A stretch of 64,000 nucleotides of DNA from Paenibacillus riograndensis SBR5 (GCF_000981585.1 NZ_LN831776.1:3703187-3767186); one strand, 5' to 3'; positions 44,171 to 53,150 are shown, counted from the stretch's first letter. Notes: generated by a model from the sequence alone, not told the origin. Numbers and translations: made by a program.

Positions 44171-45033
44171 AAATTCAGATCGATCATACAACGACGTACA
44201 GCTACCCGGAGCCGGTTACGGACAGTGTCAATGAAATTCGTCTGACGCCGCGCACCAATTACCGGCAATCCTGCTACCATCATGAGGTAGAAGTATTTCC
44301 GCCGGCGAATCTGCTGACGTATGAGGATTTTTTTGGCAACCGGGTTCATGCTTATTCTGTAAATAAGCCGCATACCGAAATGGTGATCCGCACCAAAGCC
44401 ACTGTGGTTACGCTGGATAAGGCGCAAGGCTCGGATTTGCCGCATATTCCGCTGGAGGAGCAAGTGAAGCTGCTGAATGATGAGAAGTTCCAGAACCGGT
44501 ATGTGGAGTTCATATTGCCTACCCGTTACACGGAAGTGACACCTGAGCTGGTTGAATTTGCTTCACAGCATCCGTTTGATGCGGCAGAGGATATGTATAA
44601 ATGGACCCAAAAGCTGTCTTCAACGATTTACGAGCAGTTTACGTATGACCCCGAAGCCACAAGTGTCAACACCACTGTTAAAAAAGCGCTGAAGCTCAAA
44701 CGGGGGGTATGCCAGGATTACGCCCATCTGATGATTGCGGTCTGCCGCAGCGTCGGACTGCCTTCCCGGTATGTCAGCGGTTATCATTTTGTCGGAGATC
44801 TTCAGGGCGGCAATGCCGATTTCGAGCAGGCTTCGCATGCCTGGGTCGAGACGCATATTCCCGGCACCGGCTGGCTGGGCTTTGATCCTACGAATAACAT
44901 GGAGGTGAACTGGCGGTACATTAAGCTGGGGCATGGCAGGGACTACAAGGATATCGTTCCGGTAAAAGGAGTGTACCGCGGGGTTGGGGGAACGCTGACG
45001 GTCAAGGTGGATGTGCGGCAGCTGGAGAAGTGA
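44167..45033 (+). CDS. Transglutaminase-fold protein, likely amidase/peptidase
   Basis: 288 residues. An N-terminal beta domain (IQIDHTTTYSYPEPVTDSVN) and the papain-like core with Cys in KRGVCQDYAHLMIAVCRSVG, His in SHAWVETHIPG and Asp in GFDPTNN. The triad is complete, so it should be an active hydrolase or transferase. Third gene of the ATP-grasp/Alpha-E operon, coupled by ATGA. Cytoplasmic: no signal peptide. Confidence 0.9.
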   Translation: MKIQIDHTTTYSYPEPVTDSVNEIRLTPRTNYRQSCYHHEVEVFPPANLLTYEDFFGNRVHAYSVNKPHTEMVIRTKATVVTLDKAQGSDLPHIPLEEQVKLLNDEKFQNRYVEFILPTRYTEVTPELVEFASQHPFDAAEDMYKWTQKLSSTIYEQFTYDPEATSVNTTVKKALKLKRGVCQDYAHLMIAVCRSVGLPSRYVSGYHFVGDLQGGNADFEQASHAWVETHIPGTGWLGFDPTNNMEVNWRYIKLGHGRDYKDIVPVKGVYRGVGGTLTVKVDVRQLEK

Positions 45034-45056
45034 ACGGGTGAATAAGTGAAGGAGTG

Positions 45057-45080
45057 GCCTCGCGGGAGCGGGGCTTTTTT
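45057..45080 (+). terminator. Terminator of the ATP-grasp operon
   Basis: GGCCTCGC pairs with GCGGGGCT (one wobble), followed by six T that also begin the dispersed repeat copy B. Confidence 0.8.
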
Positions 45081-45221
45081 GAAATATAAGAATTTCTATG
45101 CTTCACGCTATAAATTATCCTTCTATATCCCGCTGAAACGGGTACCTGAAAGCGATACTCTGTATCGCTGCTTCGGAAGCATAGACTCTTAAGAAGGACA
45201 GCGTAGCCGTTTCTACTTGGC
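45073..45221 (+). repeat. Dispersed repeat, copy B (longest)
   Basis: Starts TTTTTTGAAATATAAGAATT and ends GCCGTTTCTACTTGGCG. Inside: CTATGCTTC (45096) with GAAGCATAG (45176), AGCGATAC with GTATCGCT, and GAAACGG with CCGTTTC, so the unit folds into a multi-arm structure. About 100 bases before the SDR start. Confidence 0.65.
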
Positions 45222-45324
45222 GTTTAACAAACAATATTTGCATAAAATGATTATAATCAGGGCCTGTTTGGGTAATCTTGAAACAGAGCCACTATGGTGG
45301 ACGACATGGAAAGGGAGTGTACAT

Positions 45325-46134
45325 ATGAGCCCAAATATAATGAAAAAGAAGCGTTTCCTCGGTAAAACAGCCATCATTACAGGAGCGGGCTCCGGAATCG
45401 GCAGAGCGACAGCGATTCAGATGGCCCGTGAAGGCGCAAATGTAGCATTATTTGATCTGGTTAATGAACGTACCTCCGTTCTGGAACAAAAGCTGAACAA
45501 GCTGCGCAAGGACTGTGCCCTGGCCATTGATGTGGACACTTCGGACGAGAAGCGTATGGAAGAGGCGGTGCGCAGGACCGTTGAGCATTTCGGCGGACTG
45601 GACATTGTTTTTGCCAATGCCGGCATCAATGGTGCGGTAGGTCCGATTGAGGAGCTGAGTCTGAGTGACTGGGAGCGTACAATGTCCGTGAATCTGACGG
45701 GGACTTTCCTGACACTGAAATACAGCATCCCGCATCTCAAGGAAAAGGGTAAAGGAAGCATCATCATCACCAGCTCTATCAACGGAAACAGCCGGTTTGC
45801 CAGCTTTGGCTGGTCACCGTACAGCACCACCAAAGCCGGACAGGTTGCTTTTGCCAAAATGGCGGCGCTGGAGCTGGCGAAGTTCAAAATCCGGGTTAAC
45901 GTTATTTGTCCGGGAGCGATCTCCACTAACATCGATGAAAGTACAGAATTTAATGAGGAAGTGGAAACGATCGTCATCCCGATTGAGTTCCCGGAGGGAG
46001 CCCAGCCCCTTGCTGACGGTCCCGGCAAACCGGAAAATGTAGCCGACCTGGTCTCTTTTCTCGCTTCGGATGACGCGATTCATATTACCGGAGCGCAGAT
46101 CATAATTGATGGCGCCGAATCGCTTTTGTCTTAA
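45325..46134 (+). CDS. SDR family oxidoreductase
   Basis: 269 residues from ATG 45325 after AAAGGGAG; an upstream in-frame start lies in the repeat and has no site. Cofactor loop TGAGSGIGRATAIQMAREG, NAGINGAVGPIEELSLSDW, and the triad Ser-Tyr-Lys in ITSSINGN and YSTTKAG. NAD(P)-dependent alcohol/ketone oxidoreductase (3-ketoacyl/glucose dehydrogenase-like); substrate unknown. Single gene. Confidence 0.9.
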   Translation: MSPNIMKKKRFLGKTAIITGAGSGIGRATAIQMAREGANVALFDLVNERTSVLEQKLNKLRKDCALAIDVDTSDEKRMEEAVRRTVEHFGGLDIVFANAGINGAVGPIEELSLSDWERTMSVNLTGTFLTLKYSIPHLKEKGKGSIIITSSINGNSRFASFGWSPYSTTKAGQVAFAKMAALELAKFKIRVNVICPGAISTNIDESTEFNEEVETIVIPIEFPEGAQPLADGPGKPENVADLVSFLASDDAIHITGAQIIIDGAESLLS

Positions 46135-46145
46135 AAACCAAGAAA

Positions 46146-46190
46146 CAGCCTTATCCATGGGTCAGAGATGACTAAGGATAAGGCTGCTTT
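46146..46190 (+). terminator. Terminator of the SDR gene
   Basis: CAGCCTTATCC pairs perfectly with GGATAAGGCTG, followed by CTTTTAT. Confidence 0.85.
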
Positions 46191-46216
46191 TATGAGGGGG
46201 ACCGGGTAGCAGTGCT

Positions 46217-46400
46217 AGTTGGAAAAAGGGAACTTATTTCTCCCCAAAACCAGCAATTGTGAGACTGAAGTGGAAAAAGGAAACTTAATCAGGCCATATT
46301 CCTTCATCACGGGCGAACTGAGCCGAATTAGCTGCCCTTTTTCCACCTCAGCTGCGAAAAATTTGGGGGTTCAAGCAAATTAGTTTTCCTTTTTCCACTT
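46217..46400. repeat. Four-arm repeat cluster 1
   Basis: Four copies of a 24-base unit close to AAGTGGAAAAAGGAAACTTA: at 46217 (+), 46268 (+), 46325-46348 (-) and 46377-46400 (-). The two halves face each other, so the region is a long imperfect palindrome. Cluster 2 at 54739-54922 has the same plan. No gene. Confidence 0.75.
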
Positions 46401-46496
46401 GGTATGGCCGAGGGACGGATAAAGGGTTCTCCAGACAACACTACACTGAAATCAAAACGGTCACGTTGTCCGGCGAAGGACGGCGCGGCTGTTTTG

Positions 46497-46535
46497 TGTT
46501 TAAAGATTTAAAGGGCAGCGAAGCCGTTTCCGCCT
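46497..46535 (+). repeat. Right-end fragment of the dispersed repeat
   Basis: AAAGGGCAGCGAAGCCGTTT, followed by CCGCCTG, matches the right end of copies A and B and again lies about 100 bases before a gene. Confidence 0.5.
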
Positions 46536-46603
46536 GTTTTGTAAACAATGTAATTAGATAGTTGTAAAATAACAAACAAAATGATAATATGTCTATATAA
46601 TTG

Positions 46604-47413
46604 ATGATGAATTGGGTGATGACGTTGGCAGATGGCAATGAATCGATTAGCATTTCCGAAAAGTTCTGGAATGCCTCCATTAGTGAGCTTAAGCAGGGTT
46701 ACCGGTTTGAAATGCGGGAGCATTCGGGTTTTTATACATGTCTTGTCTGCGGAGAGGAATTTGAGAAGGGTCTGATCTACAAGGAAGACAGCCGTTATTA
46801 TGAAGCCGGAAAGTATGCAGCTCTTCATGTGGAACAGGTGCATGGCGGCATGTTTAAGTGGCTGCTGGGGCTGGATAAGAAGCTTACAGGACTGACGGAG
46901 CTGCAGAAGGGGCTGCTGAATGCTTTCCGGCACAGCCTTAGCGATGGGGATGCTGCCAAGGAGCTCGGTATCGGCAGCACTTCCACGGTGCGCAATCACC
47001 GGTTTACGCTGCGGGAAAAGGTGAAGCAGGCGAAGCTGTTCCTTGCGGTGATGGAGCTTGCCGAAGAAAAGCCGGGGGCGTCCTCGCCTTTTGTCAGCAT
47101 TCCCCGTTCTGCGGTTATGGTTGACGAGCGGTTTGCGATTACCGAGGAAGAGAATGCCGAGATCCTGAGTGCTTATTTCAAGCAGGGGCCGGAAGGTCCG
47201 CTCTCAGAGTTCCCAAAGAAACAGAAGCGTAAAGCGGCTATTCTCCGCCAGCTGATCAAGCGTTTTGAAACCGGACGCCAGTACACGGAGAAGGAAGTTA
47301 ACGCCATCTTGAAGGAAGCTTCATCTGATTATGTAACGCTCCGGCGGTATCTGATCGATTACGGGCTGCTGGACCGTGAGCCTGACGGAAGCACCTACTG
47401 GGTTAAATTATAA
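46604..47413 (+). CDS. DUF2087 domain protein with zinc-finger-like N-terminus
   Basis: About 269 residues; the start is uncertain (ATG 46604, 46607 or 46619, none with a clear ribosome site). The N-terminal part has CLVCGEEF ... HVEQVH, a possible C2H2 zinc site. The middle has GDAAKELGIGSTSTVRNHRF, a helix-turn-helix-like stretch. The last 70 residues (FPKKQKRKAAILRQLIKRFE ... YLIDYGLLDREPDGSTYWVK) are DUF2087, a domain often fused to HTH regulators. Probably a DNA-binding regulator; the following gene 21 bases on is a GIY-YIG protein. Confidence 0.75.
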   Translation: MMNWVMTLADGNESISISEKFWNASISELKQGYRFEMREHSGFYTCLVCGEEFEKGLIYKEDSRYYEAGKYAALHVEQVHGGMFKWLLGLDKKLTGLTELQKGLLNAFRHSLSDGDAAKELGIGSTSTVRNHRFTLREKVKQAKLFLAVMELAEEKPGASSPFVSIPRSAVMVDERFAITEEENAEILSAYFKQGPEGPLSEFPKKQKRKAAILRQLIKRFETGRQYTEKEVNAILKEASSDYVTLRRYLIDYGLLDREPDGSTYWVKL

Positions 47414-47434
47414 ATGAAGAGGAGACCATGAATC

Positions 47435-47812
47435 ATGGAGAAATCTAAACGTAAAGAGCTGGCCTATAACTATGCGCATTCCCATCGCCCGATGGGGGTC
47501 TACCGGATTGTCAATACCAGAAATGATAAGGTTTTTGTGGGCAGCAGCATTAATCTGGACGGCGTCTGGAACAAGCATAAATTCATGCTGGACATCGGAA
47601 ATCATGAGAACAAAGCGCTTCAGGCAGACTGGAAGGAATTCGGAGAGCAGGCCTTTGTTTTTGAAATTCTGGAGCGGATTAAGCCCGAAGAGGATTTTGT
47701 GGCCGAAGTATCCGAGCTGGCCAAATACCGCAAGCTTCTGCCTGATCTGGAGAATAAATGGCTGGAGCAGCTGTCGCCTTACGGAGAACGCGGATATCTG
47801 AAGAAGAAATGA
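47435..47812 (+). CDS. GIY-YIG domain protein
   Basis: 125 residues. PMGVYRIVNTRNDKVFVGSS is the GIY...YIG pair in degenerate form (GVY, VFVG), followed by WNKHKFMLDIGNHENKALQA and DWKEFGEQAFVFEILERI, typical of small stand-alone GIY-YIG proteins of Bacilli. The usual catalytic Arg after the YIG motif is not seen, so nuclease activity is doubtful. Start ATG 47435 after GAGGAGACC. Likely co-transcribed with the DUF2087 gene. Confidence 0.8.
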   Translation: MEKSKRKELAYNYAHSHRPMGVYRIVNTRNDKVFVGSSINLDGVWNKHKFMLDIGNHENKALQADWKEFGEQAFVFEILERIKPEEDFVAEVSELAKYRKLLPDLENKWLEQLSPYGERGYLKKK

Positions 47813-47937
47813 AATGCTGTTATTCAGCAGCAGGTGATTTACCTCATCCCTTGTGCTAAACTATAGGCAAAACTGCAATATGCCGGGTTGACTTGCCGGA
47901 TTCAGAGAGCCTTCCGGCAGAGGAGGGAAGTGCTGTT

Positions 47938-48333
47938 ATGTCGATTTTATCCTGGCTTGCGGAACAGAGGATTCAGGAGGCTATGCGCAGCGGCGAATTT
48001 GATAAGCTGCCGGGACATGGCAAACCGCTGGAGCTGGAGGATCTGTCCGGAGTGCCAGAAGAGCTGAGGATGTCCTTCAAAATAATGAAGAACGCCGGCC
48101 TGCTGCCTGAAGAAATTACACTGCGCAAGGAATGCGTAACGCTGGAAAAAATGCTCGCGGTTTGTCACAGCAGCGGCACTGCCGCAGACAGCGACAGGAG
48201 AGAGCTGAAATCCAGGCTCACTCTGAAAAGGCTTCGCCTTCAGGAGCTGATGCGCCAGCGCGGATTCGAGAACAGCAGCGCATTCTCCGGCTATGGAGAC
48301 AAGATTCAGGCGCAGCTCACCCGTGAAGAATAA
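47938..48333 (+). CDS. DUF1992 (DnaJ-C28-like) protein
   Basis: 131 residues from ATG 47938 after AGGAGGGAAG. The first half is the conserved DUF1992 domain: AEQRIQEAMRSGEFDKLPGH, GKPLELEDLSGVPEELRM, SFKIMKNAGLLPEEITLRKE. It occurs in eukaryotic DNAJC28 and in many bacteria; function unknown. The C-terminal half is a charged helix. Own terminator. Confidence 0.88.
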   Translation: MSILSWLAEQRIQEAMRSGEFDKLPGHGKPLELEDLSGVPEELRMSFKIMKNAGLLPEEITLRKECVTLEKMLAVCHSSGTAADSDRRELKSRLTLKRLRLQELMRQRGFENSSAFSGYGDKIQAQLTREE

Positions 48334-48340
48334 GTTAGGA

Positions 48341-48378
48341 AGAGAGCCATCGGCCCCGGAAGGGCAGGACGGCTCTCT
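48341..48378 (+). terminator. Terminator of the DUF1992 gene
   Basis: AGAGAGCC pairs with GGCTCTCT; the following TATTTG is a weak T-run. Confidence 0.7.
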
Positions 48379-48464
48379 ATTTGTATGTAAAAAGCTTGAT
48401 ATTTTAAAAAGTTTCACCCATCATATGAGAGATACCGCATCATAACAAGTTATGGAGAGATAAG

Positions 48465-50960
48465 ATGAAGCAGCTTCCGATTACACAGGTGCTCCCTGAG
48501 CTGAAAACTATATTAAATACCTCTACCGCCGCCGTTTTGACCGCTGAGCCGGGGGCGGGGAAAACGACGGGGACGCCTCCCGCATTTTTGGATGAGCCCT
48601 GGATGGCCGGCAAAACCATATTAATGCTGGAGCCGAGAAGGCTGGCCGCCCGCTCGGCCGCCAGCTACATGGCGTCCTCCATGGGCGAAAGTGCCGGACA
48701 AACGGTAGGCTACCGTATGCGCAATGACACCAAAGTCGGCCCGGATACAAGAATTGTTGTGGTCACAGAAGGCGTGTTGACCCGGATGCTGCAAAGTGAT
48801 CCTTCGCTTGGCGAGGTGGGGCTTGTGATTTTTGACGAGTTCCATGAACGCAGCCTTCATGCGGATCTCGGGCTGGCGTTAACCCTGGAAGCACAGGCTG
48901 TGCTGCGGGAGGATCTGCGGATTCTTATTATGTCAGCGACCCTCGACAGCGGGCGGGTCTCGGCTATGCTCGGTGGAGCCCCGGTAGTGAATTGCCCGGG
49001 CCGGACTTTTCCGGTGGAAACGATCTATCTGCCAGGCTCAGGAGACAGGCAGCTGGAGCAAGCTGCTGCCGCAGCGGTCCGCCGCGCGCTTGCCGAGCAG
49101 CCGGGGGATGTGCTCGTTTTTCTGCCCGGGGAGCGTGAAATCCGGCGGACTGGGCGTGAATTGGAGAGCGGTACGCTCCCTCCGGGCACAGTGCTTCGGC
49201 CGCTCTATGGGCAGCTGCCGCAGGTCCAGCAGGATGCGGCGGTGGCGGCCTCTGTCCCAGGCGAACGCAAGGTCGTGCTGGCTACTTCCATTGCCGAGAC
49301 CAGCTTGACGATCGAAGGGGTGCGGACTGTAATTGATACGGGGCTGCGGCGGACCCAGGTATTTTCGCCGCGGACAGGCATGCCCCGGCTGACTACAGTT
49401 CCGGTGTCCAAGGCATCGGCCGACCAGCGGCGGGGCCGCGCGGGACGCACTGCGCCGGGAGTATGCTACCGGCTGTGGAGCCGGGAGGAGCATGCCCGTC
49501 TGCAGGATGACAGCGTCCCGGAAATCATGGAGACCGACCTGGCGCAGCTCGCTCTGGAGCTGGCGCTGTGGGGCGCGCCTGCCCCGGAGGCGCTGCTCTG
49601 GCTGGACGCCCCGCCCGCTGCGCCCTATGCGCAGGGCACGGCGCTGCTGCGCCAGCTCGGCGCGCTGGACGCCGGCGGCGCCATTACGCCGCACGGCCGC
49701 AGCATGGCCGCGCTGGGCGCGCACCCGCGCGTTGCGCATATGCTGCTGCGCGCGGCAGAGCTTGGAGCAGCGCCGCTCGCCTGCCGGCTGGCGGCGCTGC
49801 TCCAGGAGCGGGACCTTTTGCAGGGTCCCGCCGCCCTGGACAGCGACCTCACGCTGCGCGTGGAGGCGCTGCTGAGGTTCGAGCGCTCCGCTGCTGACAG
49901 CGGCGGAGCGGACCCGGCAGCTCTGCGCGCGGTGCAGCGCGAGAGCCGGAGCTTCCTGGCGCAGCTTACAGCCGCGCCGGGTGCGCTGCCGGACAACATC
50001 AGCCTCACCGGGCTGCTGTTGTCCTTTGCCTACCCCGACCGGATCGGGCAGAAACGCGGCGATGGCGCGTTTCTGCTCTCCGGCGGCCGGGGGGCGGCTA
50101 TGAGGGAAGGGCAGCCGCTGACGCGTTCGCCCTATATCGTGGCGGCCGGCATTGATGACCGCGCCGGCCAGAGCCGGATCATGCTTGCCGCAGACCTGCC
50201 CGAGGCAGATCTGCTGAAGTATCACAAGGACAGCCTGCAGGAAGAACGCGAAGTCTACTGGGACAAAGAGAGCGGGAGTGTGCAGGCACGCCGGCGGACC
50301 CTGCTGGGCGCATTGATCCTGAAGGAAACTTCTCATGAACGGCCCACTGCGAAAGAGACAGAAGAGGTGCTGCTTCGTGTAATTGCCGAGGAAGGGCTGA
50401 AGCTGCTGCCTTGGGACAAAGCAACGGTTCAGCTCCGGCAGCGGATGGAGTTCCTGCACGGCCTGCGGCCGGATTTTCCGGATGTGTCGGAGGAGGCCCT
50501 GCTGTCTACCCTCCAGGAATGGCTTCTGCCGTTTATCCAGGGGATGCGCAATCTGCGCGACCTCCAGCGGGTCCCGGTGTCCAGAGCGCTGGAAGGATTG
50601 CTGGACTGGAACAGCCGGCAGCTTCTGGACAGGGAAGCGCCGGCGCATATTACAGTTCCCAGCGGTTCCCGGATTCCAGTCGATTACAGCAGCCCGTCAG
50701 CCCCGGTGCTCGCAGTCAGGCTCCAGGAGATGTTCGGCCAAGCCGATACACCCCGGATTGGGGGAGGCAAGGTTGCAGTTCTGCTGCATCTGCTCTCACC
50801 GGCCAGAAGACCGGTACAGGTGACGGCGGATCTGGCCAGCTTTTGGCGCAGTACGTATTTCGAAGTCAAAAAGGATCTGAAAGGCCGCTATCCCAAACAT
50901 TATTGGCCGGATGATCCGCTGCAGGCGGCCCCGACGAACCGGACCCGTCCTGCGAAATAA
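48465..50960 (+). CDS. hrpB: ATP-dependent RNA helicase HrpB
   Basis: 831 residues. DEAH-type helicase: TAEPGAGKTT (motif I), DEFHERSLHADLG (II), MSATLD (III), ATSIAETSLTIEGV (V) and QRRGRAGRTAPGVCYRLWS (VI), followed by the HrpB-specific C-terminal half (SFAYPDRIGQKRG, and a C-terminal HrpB_C domain near LEGLLDWNSRQLLDREAPAH). RNA helicase of unknown substrate. A Gly/Ala/Leu-rich stretch at 49560-49900 is very GC-rich compared with the rest, perhaps reflecting the linker between domains. Confidence 0.92.
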   Translation: MKQLPITQVLPELKTILNTSTAAVLTAEPGAGKTTGTPPAFLDEPWMAGKTILMLEPRRLAARSAASYMASSMGESAGQTVGYRMRNDTKVGPDTRIVVVTEGVLTRMLQSDPSLGEVGLVIFDEFHERSLHADLGLALTLEAQAVLREDLRILIMSATLDSGRVSAMLGGAPVVNCPGRTFPVETIYLPGSGDRQLEQAAAAAVRRALAEQPGDVLVFLPGEREIRRTGRELESGTLPPGTVLRPLYGQLPQVQQDAAVAASVPGERKVVLATSIAETSLTIEGVRTVIDTGLRRTQVFSPRTGMPRLTTVPVSKASADQRRGRAGRTAPGVCYRLWSREEHARLQDDSVPEIMETDLAQLALELALWGAPAPEALLWLDAPPAAPYAQGTALLRQLGALDAGGAITPHGRSMAALGAHPRVAHMLLRAAELGAAPLACRLAALLQERDLLQGPAALDSDLTLRVEALLRFERSAADSGGADPAALRAVQRESRSFLAQLTAAPGALPDNISLTGLLLSFAYPDRIGQKRGDGAFLLSGGRGAAMREGQPLTRSPYIVAAGIDDRAGQSRIMLAADLPEADLLKYHKDSLQEEREVYWDKESGSVQARRRTLLGALILKETSHERPTAKETEEVLLRVIAEEGLKLLPWDKATVQLRQRMEFLHGLRPDFPDVSEEALLSTLQEWLLPFIQGMRNLRDLQRVPVSRALEGLLDWNSRQLLDREAPAHITVPSGSRIPVDYSSPSAPVLAVRLQEMFGQADTPRIGGGKVAVLLHLLSPARRPVQVTADLASFWRSTYFEVKKDLKGRYPKHYWPDDPLQAAPTNRTRPAK

Positions 50961-51071
50961 GGCTTGCGGCTGTGATCCGCTGCGATTCTGCTGAAAATGC
51001 TTGCCGCCTGTTTGGCAGGCCTCTGATCGGGTAATAATGTAGCGAACGACAATTACGAAGGAGGGCTTCAA

Positions 51072-51728
51072 GTGACTGACAAAATCGTAGGTGTTTTCGA
51101 CACAGAACAAGAAGCGACCAGAGCAATTGAGGGACTGCAGCGGCAAGGTGTAAGCAATGATGAAATCTCAGTAATTACTCGTGACCGGGACGAACTGAAA
51201 AATATATCGGATGATACAGGAACCATGGCTCCGGAAGGAGTAGCAACCGGTGCGGCAACCGGAGGCGTCGTCGGCGGGATCGCCGGGCTGCTTGCCGGGA
51301 TCGGTGCATTGGCAATTCCGGGAATAGGCCCTATTCTGGCGGCCGGTCCTATTGTCGCAACCCTGAGCGGGGCAGCAATCGGAGCCGGTGCAGGGGGACT
51401 CGTTGGCGGACTGATTGGTCTGGGTATTCCTGAGGATGAAGCGAAAGAATATGAAGGCTATGTGGACAGCGGCAAAATCCTCGTCCTGGTGGACGACAAC
51501 GGACGCGGACGCGATATCCACAATGTATTCCAGGGCAACCGCTCTTTGAATGCTAGCAGATACGACAGCTTGTATAACGACAACACATTAAATGATCCTA
51601 TCACTGACCGGGGCGCAACCAATCCCGGTGTAGTCAGAGATGACACTACGGTTGGCAATGCGCTGGGCAACAGAGGCTCCATGAACGCAGACACCGACCC
51701 GGACCGTTACAACGGCAACCGGATGTAA
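51072..51728 (+). CDS. YflT-like general stress protein with glycine-zipper
   Basis: 218 residues, GTG start after AAGGAGGG. The N-terminal MTDKIVGVFDTEQEATRAIE and SNDEISVITRDRDEL match heat-induced stress protein YflT (PF11181). Residues 60-115 are a glycine zipper (GVVGGIAGLLAGIGALAIPG, GAAIGAGAGGLVGGLIGLGI), which may insert in or cross a membrane. The tail is Asn/Asp-rich and disordered. In Bacillus such proteins are under sigma-B; no clear sigma-B promoter is seen here. Confidence 0.85.
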   Translation: MTDKIVGVFDTEQEATRAIEGLQRQGVSNDEISVITRDRDELKNISDDTGTMAPEGVATGAATGGVVGGIAGLLAGIGALAIPGIGPILAAGPIVATLSGAAIGAGAGGLVGGLIGLGIPEDEAKEYEGYVDSGKILVLVDDNGRGRDIHNVFQGNRSLNASRYDSLYNDNTLNDPITDRGATNPGVVRDDTTVGNALGNRGSMNADTDPDRYNGNRM

Positions 51729-51786
51729 GGTAAACGCGGCTTCAATGAAGCCGAGAGGCTAACCGGGTTCCGTAAAGTTCAAAAAA

Positions 51787-51827
51787 GGCTGCATTTCAGG
51801 CAAAAACCTGAGATGCAGTCTTTTTTT
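51787..51827 (+). terminator. Terminator of the YflT-like gene
   Basis: CTGCATTTCAGG pairs with CCTGAGATGCAG, followed by seven T that run into repeat copy C. Confidence 0.88.
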
Positions 51828-51893
51828 GAAATATAAGAATTTCTATGCTACACGCTATAAATTATCCTTCTATTTCTACTTGGTGTATAAGAA
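51824..51893 (+). repeat. Dispersed repeat, copy C, internally deleted
   Basis: Starts like copy B (TTTTTTGAAATATAAGAATT), keeps the left 50 bases, then jumps from CCTTCTAT directly to TTCTACTTGG, the right end of copy B. The missing middle is bounded by the short direct repeat TTCTA. Confidence 0.65.
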
Positions 51894-52000
51894 ATGATGC
51901 AATTCCAAAAAATATGGATTTTTTGGAAGCATCAGATGTCCAAAGAAAATAAAATTCATGTAAGCAAGAAGCGCCAAAATAAAAATGCCGGACTGGAATA

Positions 52001-52993
52001 TTAATGAAAGTGCGTCTTTGCCTCCATGCTTGGGCTTTTCGCGATTGGACTTGCTTTTTTACCCATAATATAAATTCCAATCCAGGCTGACACTAATAAG
52101 ATCTGAGCTAGAACGACCAGCCACAATACTTCCGTATAACCTCCTATAATGCAAAATATAGTATTAACCAGGGGGAACCCCAAGAAAGTAAACATGATGG
52201 GAAAATCTTTTTTGGGAGTGAATGAATGAATAACCTTCCGGTCCCAGAACTTTAGAAAAGCTAATGCTAAAACTCCGGTTGTAATTACAGAAAGTGCAAT
52301 TAACATCACCCATTGCATATTAGATATTCTGGCGAAGAACGGCCCCATATAATTAAAGAAGTTGGATAAAGGTGAGAACATACAAGCTAACGACAGAATT
52401 GCTGCCAGAAACGGATAGATATAACCAATTAATTTACTGTAGCCTTTCTTTTTATGCCACCATTCACCAATTAGAACAAAGACGGTCCAATATCCCGCTA
52501 TATAAATCCATCCTGTAAAATTCATCACGGGTTCCCCATATATTTGAGGTTCACCGGCTAGAGGATAATAAGTCCATCTTGCAATGAGTCCTTCCGTAGT
52601 CTGAAAGATCTGTTTAACGGCCACTGGGTCCAATGAAAAGTCAAAAACCATAGCGCTCAATCCCGTAATAAAGGGTTTAGTCCATAACGGTATATTTACA
52701 GACTTTAGAACACGCAAAGTTGAATAAATGATCAGAAACTCAATAATAGGAACAGTAATAGGTATATTAAATAACATTAAAATACTCCGCCCATATGCGT
52801 AGAAACCTTCGCCAAGAGATGACGCAGTGATTTCAAAAACGGCTGCATAAAAAAACACAAAACCTATAAATTGCAGTAGAACCGTTTTAGGATGCTCTTC
52901 CTTATCAAGTATATAGAAAACCATTAGAACAGCAGCAATTATGACTATAATATCTTGAATAATCCATACAGGCACTATTGTTATGTCACCCAT
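52001..52993 (-). CDS. Carotenoid biosynthesis-type (CruF/DUF422) membrane protein
   Basis: 330 residues, eight or nine membrane helices, start ATG 52993 after GGAGG. MVFDFSLDPVAVKQIFQTTE and YGEPVMNFTGWIYIAGYW match the conserved LDPVA...G.P..NFxGW pattern of DUF422/CruF proteins, hydratases of carotenoid ends; no other carotenoid gene is near. AT-rich unlike the neighbours. Divergent from a TetR regulator, with an operator-like palindrome between. Confidence 0.7.
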   Translation of the reverse strand: MGDITIVPVWIIQDIIVIIAAVLMVFYILDKEEHPKTVLLQFIGFVFFYAAVFEITASSLGEGFYAYGRSILMLFNIPITVPIIEFLIIYSTLRVLKSVNIPLWTKPFITGLSAMVFDFSLDPVAVKQIFQTTEGLIARWTYYPLAGEPQIYGEPVMNFTGWIYIAGYWTVFVLIGEWWHKKKGYSKLIGYIYPFLAAILSLACMFSPLSNFFNYMGPFFARISNMQWVMLIALSVITTGVLALAFLKFWDRKVIHSFTPKKDFPIMFTFLGFPLVNTIFCIIGGYTEVLWLVVLAQILLVSAWIGIYIMGKKASPIAKSPSMEAKTHFH

Positions 52994-53022
52994 ATTTTAC
53001 CTCCATTTAAGTTTAAATTGAA

Positions 53023-53034
53023 TTGAACGTTCAA
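53023..53034. promoter_or_regulatory. Palindromic operator candidate
   Basis: TTGAACGTTCAA, perfectly symmetric, in the divergent gap between the CruF-like and TetR genes, just 30 bases before the CruF-like start. TetR-family sites are usually this kind of palindrome. Confidence 0.6.
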
Positions 53035-53150
53035 ATAAATTATAATTTCACCGTGTTACTAAAACAACAGGCTGTTCGTTTGCCTTATGTTCGTTATCAT
53101 ACAAACCACATTAGATTTGTTCATTTATTATTTTAAATTGGGAGGATACG

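Noticed and set aside
46217..46400. CRISPR array
   Set aside because: The repeats are in both orientations with unequal spacing and no cas genes are near; they form inverted pairs instead.
49038..50648. 536-codon open frame on the minus strand inside hrpB
   Set aside because: The stretch is GC-rich, which removes stop codons by chance; hrpB has all its motifs and the frame resembles nothing.
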